From Neckera pumila (lineage: Eukaryota; Streptophyta; Bryopsida; Hypnales; Neckeraceae), in the NCBI GenBank assembly GCA_963969595.1, contig OZ018415.1, forward strand, positions 3,658,001 to 3,722,000: DNA of 64,000 nucleotides. The letters run 5' to 3'. This document shows, in pieces, positions 49,079 through 59,427 of the stretch (the stretch's first letter is position 1; the number at the start of each line of letters is the position of its first letter). The notes under the pieces were generated by a model. That model saw only the letters and a program-made list of their open reading frames with translations, was not told the origin of the DNA and did not search any database. Position numbers and translations under genes: made by a program.

Positions 49079-49291
49079 TTCTGCTAAGAACAAAAATTTT
49101 GTGAACAGAATCTATAGAAACGCAGAATTGTTAGACAATTGGAAGTGCAATTGGAAAACTGTGAGAAACGGAGCAAACGCATAAATACAGCCCCAAGCAT
49201 CGCTAAAGATTTGCTTGGAAACAATGGAATGCGTGGAAGGAGATGAGGTATGTTGCAAACTAGGGTGGATGGAAAGGACACTTGCGTTTAC

Positions 49292-49469
49292 CTTCACCGA
49301 GGATCACAACCCGAATAGTGCCCGGCGCCACCATCACCCCCAAGTTCTCGACCTTCGCAAAGAACTCCGGCAAGAGCTTGGGCAGAAGCTGGTCTCTCCT
49401 CTTCAACATCTTCCATAAGACATCGAGAGGCACTGCACTGGTATGCACGAACTTGTGCTCGGACAACAT
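49292..49469 (-). pseudogene. Bet v 1/PR-10-like first exon, rest not found
   Basis: The minus-strand frame from ATG 49469 encodes about 59 residues with the layout of the Bet v 1 N-terminus: a first strand (HKFVHTSAVP), helix (LDVLWKMLKRRDQLLPKLLP), then FFAKVENLG and PGTIRVVILGEG in the glycine-loop and third-strand position. The frame ends at a splice donor GAAG|GTAAAC at 49292/49291, close to where the single intron of PR-10-type genes falls. No matching second exon was found on the minus strand down to about 47.4 kb. So it is either a captured or truncated exon or a gene with a distant second exon. An upstream in-frame ATG at 49490 is less like the family. Bet v 1 proteins bind small hydrophobic ligands; nothing more specific can be said. 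Confidence 0.55.
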
Positions 49470-49609
49470 AGTGAAAGGCGGATATGACAACGGTAGCTTG
49501 AGAGATCAGGGATCAAAGAGTACATGGAATGTGAGTTGCTTGATATTACAGAGGAGACGTTCTTTGTATACAGCTCGCCTGCCACGTTCTTACTCACTGC
49601 GGCAATACA

Positions 49610-49957
49610 CACTACAACAGAAAGCAGTGACTGCAACATACTAGCAACGCATTTGCAATGGTTTTACAATGAAGCAATGTGTAACGGAACTCAGTTTGGA
49701 ACTCGAAAAATACATAGTGTATTGCAAAACCATTGCAAAACCGCTGCAAAACCGTTGCAAAGTTGTGATTAATTCAATATAAAAGTGTTGGACAAAGAAT
49801 CGATTGTATTGTATTGCTAAACTGTTGCAAATTCTAAACCATTGCAAACACATTGCAATACTTTATATTAAATCATTGCAAAATCATTAAAACAAAATTT
49901 ATGGGCATTGCAAAACCATTGGAAAAAGTATTGCAAACGCTATATTCTCTTGTAGTG
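49610..49957. mobile_element. 348-bp CACTA miniature element upstream of the Bet v 1-like exon
   Basis: Ends CACTACAACAGAAAG and TATATTCTCTTGTAGTG, with perfect 3-bp duplication ACA (49607-49609 and 49958-49960). The interior is packed with TTGCAAAACCATTGC-type subterminal repeats in both orientations. No coding capacity. It lies about 140 bp before the start codon of the Bet v 1-like exon. Confidence 0.88.
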
Positions 49958-49960
49958 ACA

Positions 49961-50579
49961 CTTTTCACCTGTCTTATTGAATGTGTCGTTCTCTCTCTGC
50001 TCTTTTAACACGGACAACCTTCCATTGCATTATGTCGTTTTCTTCGGTTGCAGAAAACATTGTCATAGAGTACTCTCCAAGTTATTGAAGAAGATGAGAG
50101 TGGTCATTGTTGGAGGACATAGAATGAGCCGAGACCCCCTGCATTTCATTTCATGACACCAACTGATGACGTTATTGTGGTACCTGTCTGTGATTAGCTC
50201 ATCGAAAGAAAGAAATTGTTATGTGGTATAACTCTGACGGAAGTTGATGGCCAGGTTGATGGAGAGCATTGTTTATCATCGAGCACATTTGTAATTTATC
50301 CAGTCCCGATCGCAATTGTAGAACTAGGTGAATTGCGACCTTACCGCAACGACCTGCGACGGACGGATCAGTACATCCTGCTGCAGGCTTCTTAGTACTT
50401 CTCTACACCGATTCAACCTGCTCTCTACGGCTCTCTCTTGCGAGTGCACTTCAAACCATTCCCAGGAGGCCAGGACTCTTGAGCAGAGAGATGACCGCGT
50501 CCATTACTGCCACACGCATTTTGCAGAGATATAAATCTGGAAAGTCTGGAAAGTGATATCCATATTGTGCACATATCTA
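49961..50579. other. Non-genic stretch
   Basis: Moderately GC-rich around 50290-50520, with no recognisable ORF. Confidence 0.4.
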
Positions 50580-50760
50580 GAGAAATTGTTAAAAACTGCC
50601 TTTTTTAGTGCATGGTCCATATTGAAAATAAAACTTCTTTTTAAAACTTCAATTGAACAAAAGTATAGTAGACTATTATGACAATTAGTGGAAAAAATTT
50701 CAGCCCATTTGACCCTGCAAATTGAAAGATTATAATGTTTGAAGTGTGAACTTTTTTTTT
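50580..50760. mobile_element. Fragment of a TTAA-target element
   Basis: Contains the interior signature of that family (GTGGAAAAAATTTCAGCCC, GCAAATTGAAAGATTATAAT) without recognisable termini. Confidence 0.5.
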
Positions 50761-51135
50761 GGGCCCTTCTAATATTCTATAAAGCTCTATCCAATAATAT
50801 CAAGTATAGTTTCACCAAATATAAGTTTAGTTAGAGTCATACTACTTCCACTTGTAATTGGTCAATTTACTGTTCATTTAATAGATTTTGTAGTATAGGA
50901 TTAAAAACAAGAAGTTGGAGAGCACTTTGTAATAGATGCAAAGCTTTAGGAATGCTTTTATTGCTATAAAATGTAAAATACCAAAGTAACAAATTCGGAA
51001 ATTTAGCACATTGAAAAGTAAGCATAGCTTTCAACAACTATAACTAAAATAGGAGGTGCTAAACAATTCTTGCTCTAAAAACATTCTTAAAATCATAGGT
51101 ACATATTTGATTCATTCTAAAAAATTTGCATTTTA

Positions 51136-51327
51136 GGTGACATTAGCGTAATTTTAGGAGATGGATTTTAGTGGACGTTCAATAAAACAACTCGTATTTT
51201 TATGTCAATAATAACGTCCAATGTAACATCTGGATGTTATATTGGATGTTATTATTGACATAAAAATACGAGTTATTTTATTGAACATCCACTAAAATCC
51301 ATCTCCTAAAATTATGCTAATGTCACC
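51136..51327. mobile_element. Fold-back element, near-perfect 95-bp arms
   Basis: From GGTGACATTAGCGTAATTTT to its complement AAAATTATGCTAATGTCACC, arms pair almost throughout with a loop of about 3 nt at 51231. It is inserted in a block that is continuous in unit 1 (about 3985). Shares the core GTGGACRTT..AATAAAACAACYC and TTGACATAAAAATA with 63323-63513. A transcript would make a microRNA-precursor-like hairpin. Confidence 0.9.
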
Positions 51328-51856
51328 AAAGCGCAGGGATCTTATAGTAATTCTTCAATTCACTAATTGCATTTTCTAATGCGCCAATAGTGAACATGTC
51401 AAGGTAAAGACACTTTTAGAGCCTTTTGTGATTCCAACTTCATAATCTATAACTAATTCTTTGAGAATCCAAAAGACAAGAAACAACTTGTGATAGATGC
51501 AATTTGTACTGTTTTTTCAAGATTCTTTGACTAAAAAATACTTCAAGAGATCTAACCCTTAAAATTGAAATCAGCTTTTGAATAGTTATTTTATGCACCT
51601 CCTATCCATTTATTTTTTTTGTTTTTTGGAAAAGTATTGAAATGGGAATATACAAAAAAATGATGTATATAGCCAAATATTTTAGTATCCATTTATATTT
51701 TAGATAGAATTACCTTTTCATCCTTGTATTTGGATGAGTATCATTCGAAATTGCCAATTTCATTTGCATAGTTTTCAAAAACTGGAACAACATCATCATC
51801 CAATTTTTCTTCAAATTTTTCTTTAAGGCTTGGTGCTTTCCAATTGTTTGGGGGGC

Positions 51857-51880
51857 TTTTAGGCATTTAAATGCCTAAAA
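51857..51880. other. Perfect 24-bp palindrome (TTTTAGGCATTT dyad)
   Basis: Bases 51857-51868 are followed immediately by their exact complement with no spacer. Could be a fused pair of element ends or a chance dyad in AT-rich DNA. Confidence 0.85.
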
Positions 51881-52408
51881 AAACCATTGGTCCTACCACA
51901 ATTCATAATAAAAACACTCATTTGGACTACCAATGCATTGGCTATATTCCAAAAATCTCTATAGTATAACGTGTCAAGGTCAGAGCACCCATTTCCAACT
52001 AGGTAGCTATATTCAACCTGTACGATGATATTATTTCCAACCACGATTGGAAATATATTTCCAACCAAAGCTTGGAATGTTTGTTTTTTCCCTTTTCAAG
52101 ATTAGGACTATGAAGGTCATGCATTAGATGACACTGGAGGGCATTGAAGGGCTGTTTTGGGCCTATTCTCCAATCTGGTCCAATTTGTGAACAACGGTAC
52201 GGTTGTCAAAATCTTTTTTTCAATTTTTTTTTGAAAAATGACGTGGCACGATCTCGGCTTCATCAGCCAATAGTTATCCTGCGTTCCTGCAATATGAGAA
52301 CGCAAGATAATTTGCAATCTTTCAAAGGCCTTAAATGTCATCTAATGTCACATGTTCCAAAGTGTACGGGAAGTAGTGAACAAAAAAAATAGGAAGTAGT
52401 GAGTTTGA

Positions 52409-52666
52409 AACTACACAAAATAGTGAAATTAGGTTGCCTTGTCAATTAGGTTGCTTTAACTAAGATAAACTTCTTCATGGATCAATGCTTGTTTCACATG
52501 GAAGTGCATGCCTCTCTTTGAACCAAGTCTTGAACTGGTGAACAAATCTAGGATATACACATGGCTTTAAATTGATTGCTTCATTGTACAAAAGCAGTGA
52601 ATATTTTTATAGTGTGGACTGTCGAAAAATTAGTTTGGGGCAACCTAATTTCACTATTTTGTAGTT
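52409..52666. mobile_element. ACTACACAAAATAGTG-family miniature element
   Basis: Begins AACTACACAAAATAGTGAAA (continuing TTAGGTTGCC) and ends with the inverted form CAACCTAATTTCACTATTTT. 258 bp. Short relative at 19081-19191. Confidence 0.8.
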
Positions 52667-53236
52667 ATTCTATGATCGAAATTGGAAGAGTCTAGACATT
52701 GGCTACTAATGCGGACAACATTTTGGCTCCCAAAATCACAGTAAGTTCAATTTGAAAAATTTACAATCCCTATATTTCCTGTCTTTCTACATTATAAATT
52801 TTTATTTGCCTCATACTGTTCATGATTTGTCTGAAAATTGCTCAAGTGATCAACTATGGGTTCTTGATCCAGGGTTTTTTTGAGCAATTTTTTGTTGAAA
52901 AGCGATGTTTTTTTTTCTAGAGAATATTGGCAATATATTCTTGCTTTTACAGTGGATGAATCATAGAAAATTGCCAAATTTTAAGACCATATTGCTCTAG
53001 TTTGGATGAATATACATTCTTTTGGATGAAAAAATAGAATTTCACCCATATATTGTTGGTTTCATCTATTTCCATGGCTGAAAATAGCTTCTTCACTACA
53101 GTGAAGATCGTTCTCAGCACTGCCTACAATAAATAAATAAAATCTGACTCCGACCTTCAAAAAGGTCCAAAGTCAAACTGTCCACTGCCAAAATCTAGGT
53201 ACTGTAACTTAGTTTGCTAGTTTGCAAGATGTACAA

Positions 53237-53649
53237 TAAGGTAGGAGGCTGTAAAATGGATAGGGCATTAAAAATGGACCCTATAAATGGCTGTGATTTG
53301 GACATGAGTTGGTTTTGAAATTGACCACTATAATCATTGAATGAATCAAGGAAAAAAGCATTATTAAATGCAAGAGCCAATCATTCTCTTTGCTTTCCCC
53401 ATTTTTATTTAGAATTGCAAGTGAACAATTTAGAAAGACCTAGGCTCACAAATAGGGACCTACTACCCAGCTCCTTTGAAAATTCATAAGTAATTCAAAA
53501 ATACTCGAAAAAATACAAAATCACTTGTGTTAGATTCCTCATCAATTTCTCTTCGTCTAAAAAATGAGCCAAAAATATTCCCGCCCAAGGAAATACATGA
53601 AAAAGGGGGATCAGCCCTTAAAGGATCCATTTCTGAGCCTCCTACCTTA
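53237..53649. mobile_element. GGTAGGAGG-family element, 413-bp copy
   Basis: Begins TAAGGTAGGAGGCTGTAAAA and ends GAGCCTCCTACCTTA. Shares GTGTTAGAT.CC and AATTCATAA-type interior text with the 18024 and 37493 copies. Confidence 0.8.
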
Positions 53650-54215
53650 GGGCCGCTTTACACCAAGAGGCTGGGCCAATTTCCTGTGTCAGAGGCCAAG
53701 AATCCTAACTTTTGATTGGACAAAAGGCTCAAATCAGCCCCAACCCATTTGCACCAAGAGGTTGGGCCAATTTGGTGAATTGAATTTTTTATTCAAAAAA
53801 GACATGATCTGACATGACCCGAGCTTGTTGAATTGGGTGCACTAAAAATGGGAGGCCAATTCTTGGCCTTGGGACCAATGTCAGATTTCAATTAAAAAAA
53901 TCGTTTTAATAAAAAACTATTTTTTTCAACTAATCATTATCGTTGGATTTTGTGCAATTGACCTCATGGGGATTAAGACCGGCCTCTAGGTGTAAAGTGG
54001 CCCTGAAAATTTTAGCCCCTCTCTATTTCTTTTGTAGGTTTTATTGAATTGGTCTGGCTTTTTGGTCTTAAGGCCTTTACATATGGGAAAATTGGCCCCC
54101 ATCATAATCTTATTTTAATGGGAAGTTGAGTCCGGCCTCCAGCCCAAAAGGGGCTGAAATTTTGTGCAATTGGCTTGAAGGAGAATTGGCCCGGCTTCTT
54201 GGTGTAAAGCGGTCC
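53650..54215. mobile_element. PIF/Harbinger-like element with TTA duplication
   Basis: Termini GGGCCGCTTTACACCAAGAG and complement GGACCGCTTTACACCAAGAA pair over about 33 bp. TTA at 53647-53649 and 54216-54218. An internal inverted copy of the terminus (GGTGTAAAGTGGCCCTG, 53988) suggests a composite. The TTA duplication with G-rich ends points to the Tourist type. Inserted exactly at the terminal TTA of the 53237 element. Confidence 0.78.
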
Positions 54216-54440
54216 TTACAGTACTTCGTGACACAAGCATGTCAGTCCACAACAACCGAGCCATAACGACATAAAACCTGCAAAACTCGCTTGAATTAAT
54301 TAATAGCCTGCAAATATGACAGTCACCCCAGGCAAACTCATGAACTGATGAAATCAAAACAAATCACTGACACTGAGCATACTTAATTGCATACTGCGGT
54401 TGAGCACCTCAGCTGGAGTTGCAGTACGTGTCTGGTAAGA

Positions 54441-54903
54441 GGCACGCAAGAGTCTCGTGGAGAGCTCGGTTTAAACGGTAGCATGAAGCCTTGAGAGGCC
54501 CTTCATTTTCTATGCATGCTGTCTCTGTAGCTCTCTCTCGTAATCTTGCTGTCGAAGGAGTTTTCGTTTGAAGGTGCAGAGATAGCAGAGCTGGTTACCT
54601 TCCTTTTCGATCTTCCCTTCGATTCCTGTGGAGTTGTGAGCCACCTTGCACCGTGTTGTCTGGCTGATCGAGGAGTCTGTCTGTGTAGAAGCTGCTGGAG
54701 CATTTTACGAGGCCTTCTTTCCATTGGAGACGAACTCAATCAAGGTCCTGTCACTTGGAGGAGAGTTTTGGACTAGTGCTGAACTTGAGCGGAGCGGAGC
54801 TTTGCTGTTGGCTGCTGCGATATTCATTCTATTGTAAAGGCTGTGTTTGGATCGTGGCTTTCTGGAGCTCTTCTTCCTGACTGTGGAAGTGGACCTTGCG
54901 AAG
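54441..54903 (+). other. Putative non-coding leader exon of ankyrin gene 3
   Basis: Counterpart of 5511-5984 and 30553-31024, ending TTGCGAAG|GTGAGAATGG. The block just upstream that is shared by units 1 and 2 (the part with TTTAAAATAGAGAG) is missing here, so the promoter may differ. Confidence 0.6.
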
Positions 54904-55859
54904 GTGAGAATGGTGGCTTTCATGCAGTTGTTTTGATGGTTTTCTACTTGGTGTGATCTTCTTCTTAAAGTAATGGATGATGCAATGTGTTTTCATGCTA
55001 GAGGTGTTACAAAAAAAGAGTCACAAAGTGACAATTTTGCTACTTTGACACTTCTTTGTGAACTATGGGCTTTATGGTATGGTTGTTCCTTTTGGATTCT
55101 CTATTTAGGTGTTGACTTCTATATGGATTCAATATTTGGTAACTATGGAATTAGGAAACCTATCAATGGAGTCCTTTTATGGTGTATCACACTTTTTGAA
55201 ATATATTAATGCAGTACGAAATCAAACTCACTCTTTATAGTTTTGTGCTATGAATTCATCTATAGTTGAAGGGAAATCAAACAATTTTTTCAACTCAAAA
55301 TTCTAAAGATGTTTCTAATCTTTATTGATATCAATTAAACATTCAAAAGTTTCAAACAATATTTTGGACGTTTTGAATCTATATTTAGATTTTCCAAGCA
55401 ATTGGACCTAAAAGTAAGCTCATAATGTCCAAGTATAACAAAATTGACCTTGTACACAATTCTCCTATTTATTTGTGATTTTATTAATTTTTAGCTTCTC
55501 CATAGGCATTATTTTGAAACAATTTGAAAATAGTTTTGAAAGAGGGTTTCTAAACCTCTAAATCTTGTGTAGTGAATTTTTTTTCTCAATTTTTTCAAAA
55601 AATTATAGCTTATGTATACATTTGAATTCTCTAAATCAATTTGGATGTTCTCAATTTTGTTCTAAAATGTATTTCAAAATGATCATTATAGCACTAATTT
55701 CTCTATGTGTTGAATGTGCATTAGAAATGCAATCTAAGTGCCAAGGCCGTTGGAGTATTTGTAGCATGAAAATGCCCAATGTGAGACTTTCATTTTCTAT
55801 TATTGCAATCAAAGCTATTGTTGTTTGACTAGAGTTTCATTGGAATTTCTTGTGTATAG
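54904..55859 (+). other. Intron in 5' UTR of ankyrin gene 3 (956 bp)
   Basis: Donor GTGAGAATGG, acceptor TTCTTGTGTATAG. The shortest of the three, free of recognisable insertions. Confidence 0.6.
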
Positions 55860-55876
55860 AAGGTTTGCCAAAGAAG

Positions 55877-57700
55877 ATGACGTCTATTGGTTCAAACATT
55901 GCAAGTTCTAGTGGAGCGGGTAGCAGTGGAGGACCATTGGCTCCTGCAAAGGTATCCCTGACTTTGGAAGAGCAACTGCAAAATTTTGAACGCATAATCC
56001 ATAAAGTGTGGTTCTATGAAGAGTATCTTGATGCTACATTTTTCAAATCCGTTGCCGAAGTTGTGAAGGAACTGAGAAATGATCCATGTAGAGATATCCA
56101 TGTTCGGGACCCTCATGGATTGTTGCTTGGAACAACTCCTCTCCATTGGGCTGTATTGATCGATGATAGAGCAATGGTACATTACATCTTGAGCTCGGGA
56201 GTGAAGGTGGACATCAATGCTTTAGCAAAAACGATGGAGATGACATCCCTGTCCTTTGCAATAATTGGCGGAAACCATGAAATTGTGGAAGACCTTCTTG
56301 AATACAAAGCTAATGTTTTCATGCGCACTTCGTCGGTTTCAAGTGCCTTTGGCTACATGGTAGCTCAGAAGGATTCCATGTTTGGCATCCTCAAATCGAT
56401 TCTTGCCAATGATGTCAATGTGTGTGACAAATTAAAGAACACAGCCTTGCATTATGCCGCAAATAAGGAATATATAGATGTTGTAGCATATCTTTTAGAT
56501 GAAAAGGCGGATGTGAACTTGCGCAATGAATATGGACATACTCCACTTCATTATGCAACAGAGAAGGGATCTTTGGATGTTGTGACACGTCTTGTACAAC
56601 AGAATGCTGATGTTAATGTATCAAACTATAGCAGACAAAGTCCACTACACCTTGCAGCAACTAATGGAGCTACGGACATTGTATCACTTCTTGTGCAACA
56701 TGGTGCGGATAAAGATGCTTTGGACAATTTTCGGGAGATGAGTCCTTTTCTCTATGCTATATACTATGGAAGGGTTGATACATCCAATGCACTAATAGCA
56801 GATGGTGTCAACGTTCATGGCAAGGACAAATACGACAACAATGCTCTTCATTTAGCTATGCAAGCTCCTAGTAGAAAGCACACCATGGTGGATATTGTGA
56901 AACTTCTTCGAGGGTGTGATGTCGATGCAAATGCCAAGAATAAACAAGGATATTCTCCATTTTTTGGAGTTGTAATTGAGGGCCACACAGAGGTTGTGAA
57001 AGAGTTGTTACAAAGCAAAGAGAAGATAAAGCTCATGGAAGAATGCAATGGTCAAACTGCAATCCAAATTGCATTCGACCATGGCCATGAGCATATCAAA
57101 AGAGCGCTTTGGGAGTGTGATGATGTGAGCCGATATGTTGGTGATCTTTATAGAGATCGCCAAGTCTATGTGGATGCTGCCAACGCCATTCTTGTTGGAG
57201 CTGCCCTCATTGCGAGTGTTACATTTGCTTCGTGGCTTCAACCACCATTGGGCTACACTTCTTCTTATTCAGATCTTGCTCCTTCAAGCTCAGACATCAA
57301 CTATGTGGACGTCCAACACAATGTATCCTTGCGATGGTTTTGGATATTCAATACCCTCTCATTTTACTTTGCCATTGGAACGGTGGTGTTTGGTGCTCGA
57401 AGCGTATTGCCAAGGCGGCAATTGTTTATCAAGGCCATTGTAGCGCAACTTCACCAAAACTTGTTGTATACATCCATCCTTTTGGCATGTTCGGTGTTTT
57501 GTGTCATAATAGCCTTTGGAATAGCAGGGTGTATAGTCTTGACTCCAACATTGAAGTTTCAATGGTACATGATAGTTCCCACCATTTTTGGAGGTTTGGT
57601 GTGTTTGTTTAGTTTAGGGTGTCTATTCAAAAGTATGGTAGAGGATAATTTGAAAAAGAAAAGAGAACCAATTGTGAGTTGGTTGTATCAATTAAAATAG
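55877..57700 (+). CDS. Ankyrin-repeat/PGG-domain membrane protein (ACD6-like), copy 3
   Basis: 607 aa in one exon, ATG 17 bases after the conserved acceptor. Residues 1-25 are Ser/Gly-rich, then a helical segment (SLTLEEQL..VVKELR). From about 85 to 415 there are 10 ankyrin repeats, two fewer than copy 2 and three fewer than copy 1; the missing ones are in the middle of the array. Repeats 2 and 3 are worn (TSLSFA, SAFGYM). The C-terminal 183 residues carry the PGG-type core and four helices near 437-454, 486-508, 529-555 and 562-586, nearly identical to copy 2. The tail is short and basic (KKKREPIVSWLYQLK). Likely a membrane-anchored signalling or defence protein of the ACD6 class by homology. 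Confidence 0.9.
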   Translation: MTSIGSNIASSSGAGSSGGPLAPAKVSLTLEEQLQNFERIIHKVWFYEEYLDATFFKSVAEVVKELRNDPCRDIHVRDPHGLLLGTTPLHWAVLIDDRAMVHYILSSGVKVDINALAKTMEMTSLSFAIIGGNHEIVEDLLEYKANVFMRTSSVSSAFGYMVAQKDSMFGILKSILANDVNVCDKLKNTALHYAANKEYIDVVAYLLDEKADVNLRNEYGHTPLHYATEKGSLDVVTRLVQQNADVNVSNYSRQSPLHLAATNGATDIVSLLVQHGADKDALDNFREMSPFLYAIYYGRVDTSNALIADGVNVHGKDKYDNNALHLAMQAPSRKHTMVDIVKLLRGCDVDANAKNKQGYSPFFGVVIEGHTEVVKELLQSKEKIKLMEECNGQTAIQIAFDHGHEHIKRALWECDDVSRYVGDLYRDRQVYVDAANAILVGAALIASVTFASWLQPPLGYTSSYSDLAPSSSDINYVDVQHNVSLRWFWIFNTLSFYFAIGTVVFGARSVLPRRQLFIKAIVAQLHQNLLYTSILLACSVFCVIIAFGIAGCIVLTPTLKFQWYMIVPTIFGGLVCLFSLGCLFKSMVEDNLKKKREPIVSWLYQLK

Positions 57701-58027
57701 ATTTTGTGCAAAGAGTGTAATATTTGTCTAGTGTTAGAAAGTGTACTATTTGGAAAAAATGTTGGTATTTGCATTATTAAATTTTATGCCTTTTTGCCCA
57801 AATCAATTGAATCATCAATTTTGGCCAATCATTAAAAGTTTCAAGTGCTAAGGACAGAAATTTTATATTTGGTAAATTTTTGAAGTTAAATCTTCAAGAT
57901 AAGTTTGAAGGAATTCCAGAAATTGTTGTGAAATTTAGACATAGATGTTTTTTACTTTTGATGGTTAATATAGTGTCCTTTGTACCATTCTTTACCATTA
58001 TCTTGGCAACCCTCTTTCTTATTTTAA
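57701..58027. other. 3' flank of ankyrin gene 3
   Basis: The first about 100 bases resemble DNA at 10810-10900 after gene 1. No ORF of note. Confidence 0.5.
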
Positions 58028-58900
58028 TCCCTAAAGGACCAAGGTGATTTTCCAATCGAAAAACACTCAAAACTGTCATTTCTGTTGCAAAGAGAAAAGA
58101 GCTTTTTAAAGTGTTTTTTCTTGCATATCCAACCGTAAGATCTTATACTTGACTAGCATATGAATATGTGCAAGAAATTTCAGAAACTTTGACCATGTAG
58201 ATTGCAAGATATATGCATTTAGAGTGAAAAAAATAAGTTTCTTTATACCTTGCTTGACTAGATTTTTTGGTTTTGAGTCTTTTTAGTTCAAGTCTTTTGC
58301 ACTATGGACTTTGATTTTCTACTTATTTATGCTAAGCAGTTGAATCAAGAATCTCTCAAAAAATTTAGGATAAAAAGCACTTAATATTCATTCATTAAAA
58401 AATTGTTAAGTAGAGGTGGGTTCAAGATTGAAGAAAAAACTAAATTGTTAATAGCTTTTAGATGGAATTGAATAACAATAATTCCAGTGAGATTGTTCTA
58501 GCAAGAAAATCCAACCTTGTCTAACAACTATTTTTGAAAAGTTCTAAAAATTGCATTGAAAATCGAATTCTACAAGTTATTTTTTAAGAAAATGCTTAGA
58601 TTGCCCGAAAAACTAAGATTGTCTATAACGTTTTCATTACTAGTCCAAATTGAATGAAACAAAGCTTCAAATGTAGACCAAAATGTAATCTTTGAGAAAA
58701 AAATTTGAAAAAAAAATTATTTTGACTTTTTGTGATTTTTTTTGGATTGCCCGCCGAGCTCCAGTTTGCCTTATTGTGCCATAACTTTTGCTCTTGGGCA
58801 TCAATTAAAATAAAAATTGTATATTCACAAATCTCTCGCAAAAATACACAATCTCAAAAAATCCCAAAAAATATTATCAAAAAAGAAGCAGAAGTCTCAT
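58028..58900. mobile_element. TTAA-target CCCCTAAAG element A6, right end lost
   Basis: Left TCCCTAAAGGACCAAGG follows TTAA (58024-58027). The interior matches A1 and A2 in order (AAAACACTCAAAACTG, GATTGCAAGATAT, GCCATAACTTTTGCTCTTGGG). No CTTTAGGGG end is seen near 58900. Confidence 0.65.
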
Positions 58901-59427
58901 TTTCTTGATTTCATGAGCCATTTTGGAACTTTTAAATCATACACTCTAAAAGCAATCAGAAGAGCAAAAATTGAATTGTAATCATAGGATCTTGGTCTTC
59001 AAAACTTTTAGATGGCGTTTCCAAAAAAATTAGAAGAAATAGCCACACAGATTTTGAGATATCTTTAATTAGTTGAATGCGGATGAGTAAAGAAATTTCA
59101 ATCTTTTTTTTAGCTACCTAAACTTCAATTGCCAAAATGACAATCTTCAAGTTAGAAATTGGAGGAAAACCACCTATGATCATCTCATACTTGTTGTTGT
59201 TATTTGAAAATCACTAATCCCCCTTGCAAATCTTTGACAACAACTTCACAAATTAGCCTGCACTGCAATGATGCAAGATGTAGAACCTCATACAAAAGGA
59301 AAATTTCAACTTAATTTATTTATTGACAACAAACAATTGTGAATAAAGAAAAATGCAATGGTGGATGCACAGCACCTCCCATTAGAATGAAGCTCCAATG
59401 GAAATCAGCTCAAAAACGCATCTAGCT
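58901..59427. other. Non-genic stretch
   Basis: AT-rich. Nothing supportable. Confidence 0.5.

Larger units (their letters stand above)
50770..57800 (+). repeat. Segmental duplication unit 3 (carries ankyrin gene 3)
   Basis: Shares ordered blocks with units 1 and 2: AATATCAAGTATAG (50807), TAGGAGGTGCTAAA (51050), ACTGTCCACTGCC (53178), ATGTCAGTCCACAACAACC (54239), then the leader, intron, gene and 3' flank. The most diverged of the three, and missing the upstream 3 kb. The parts 51328-52408 and 52667-53236 are non-genic. Confidence 0.8.
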
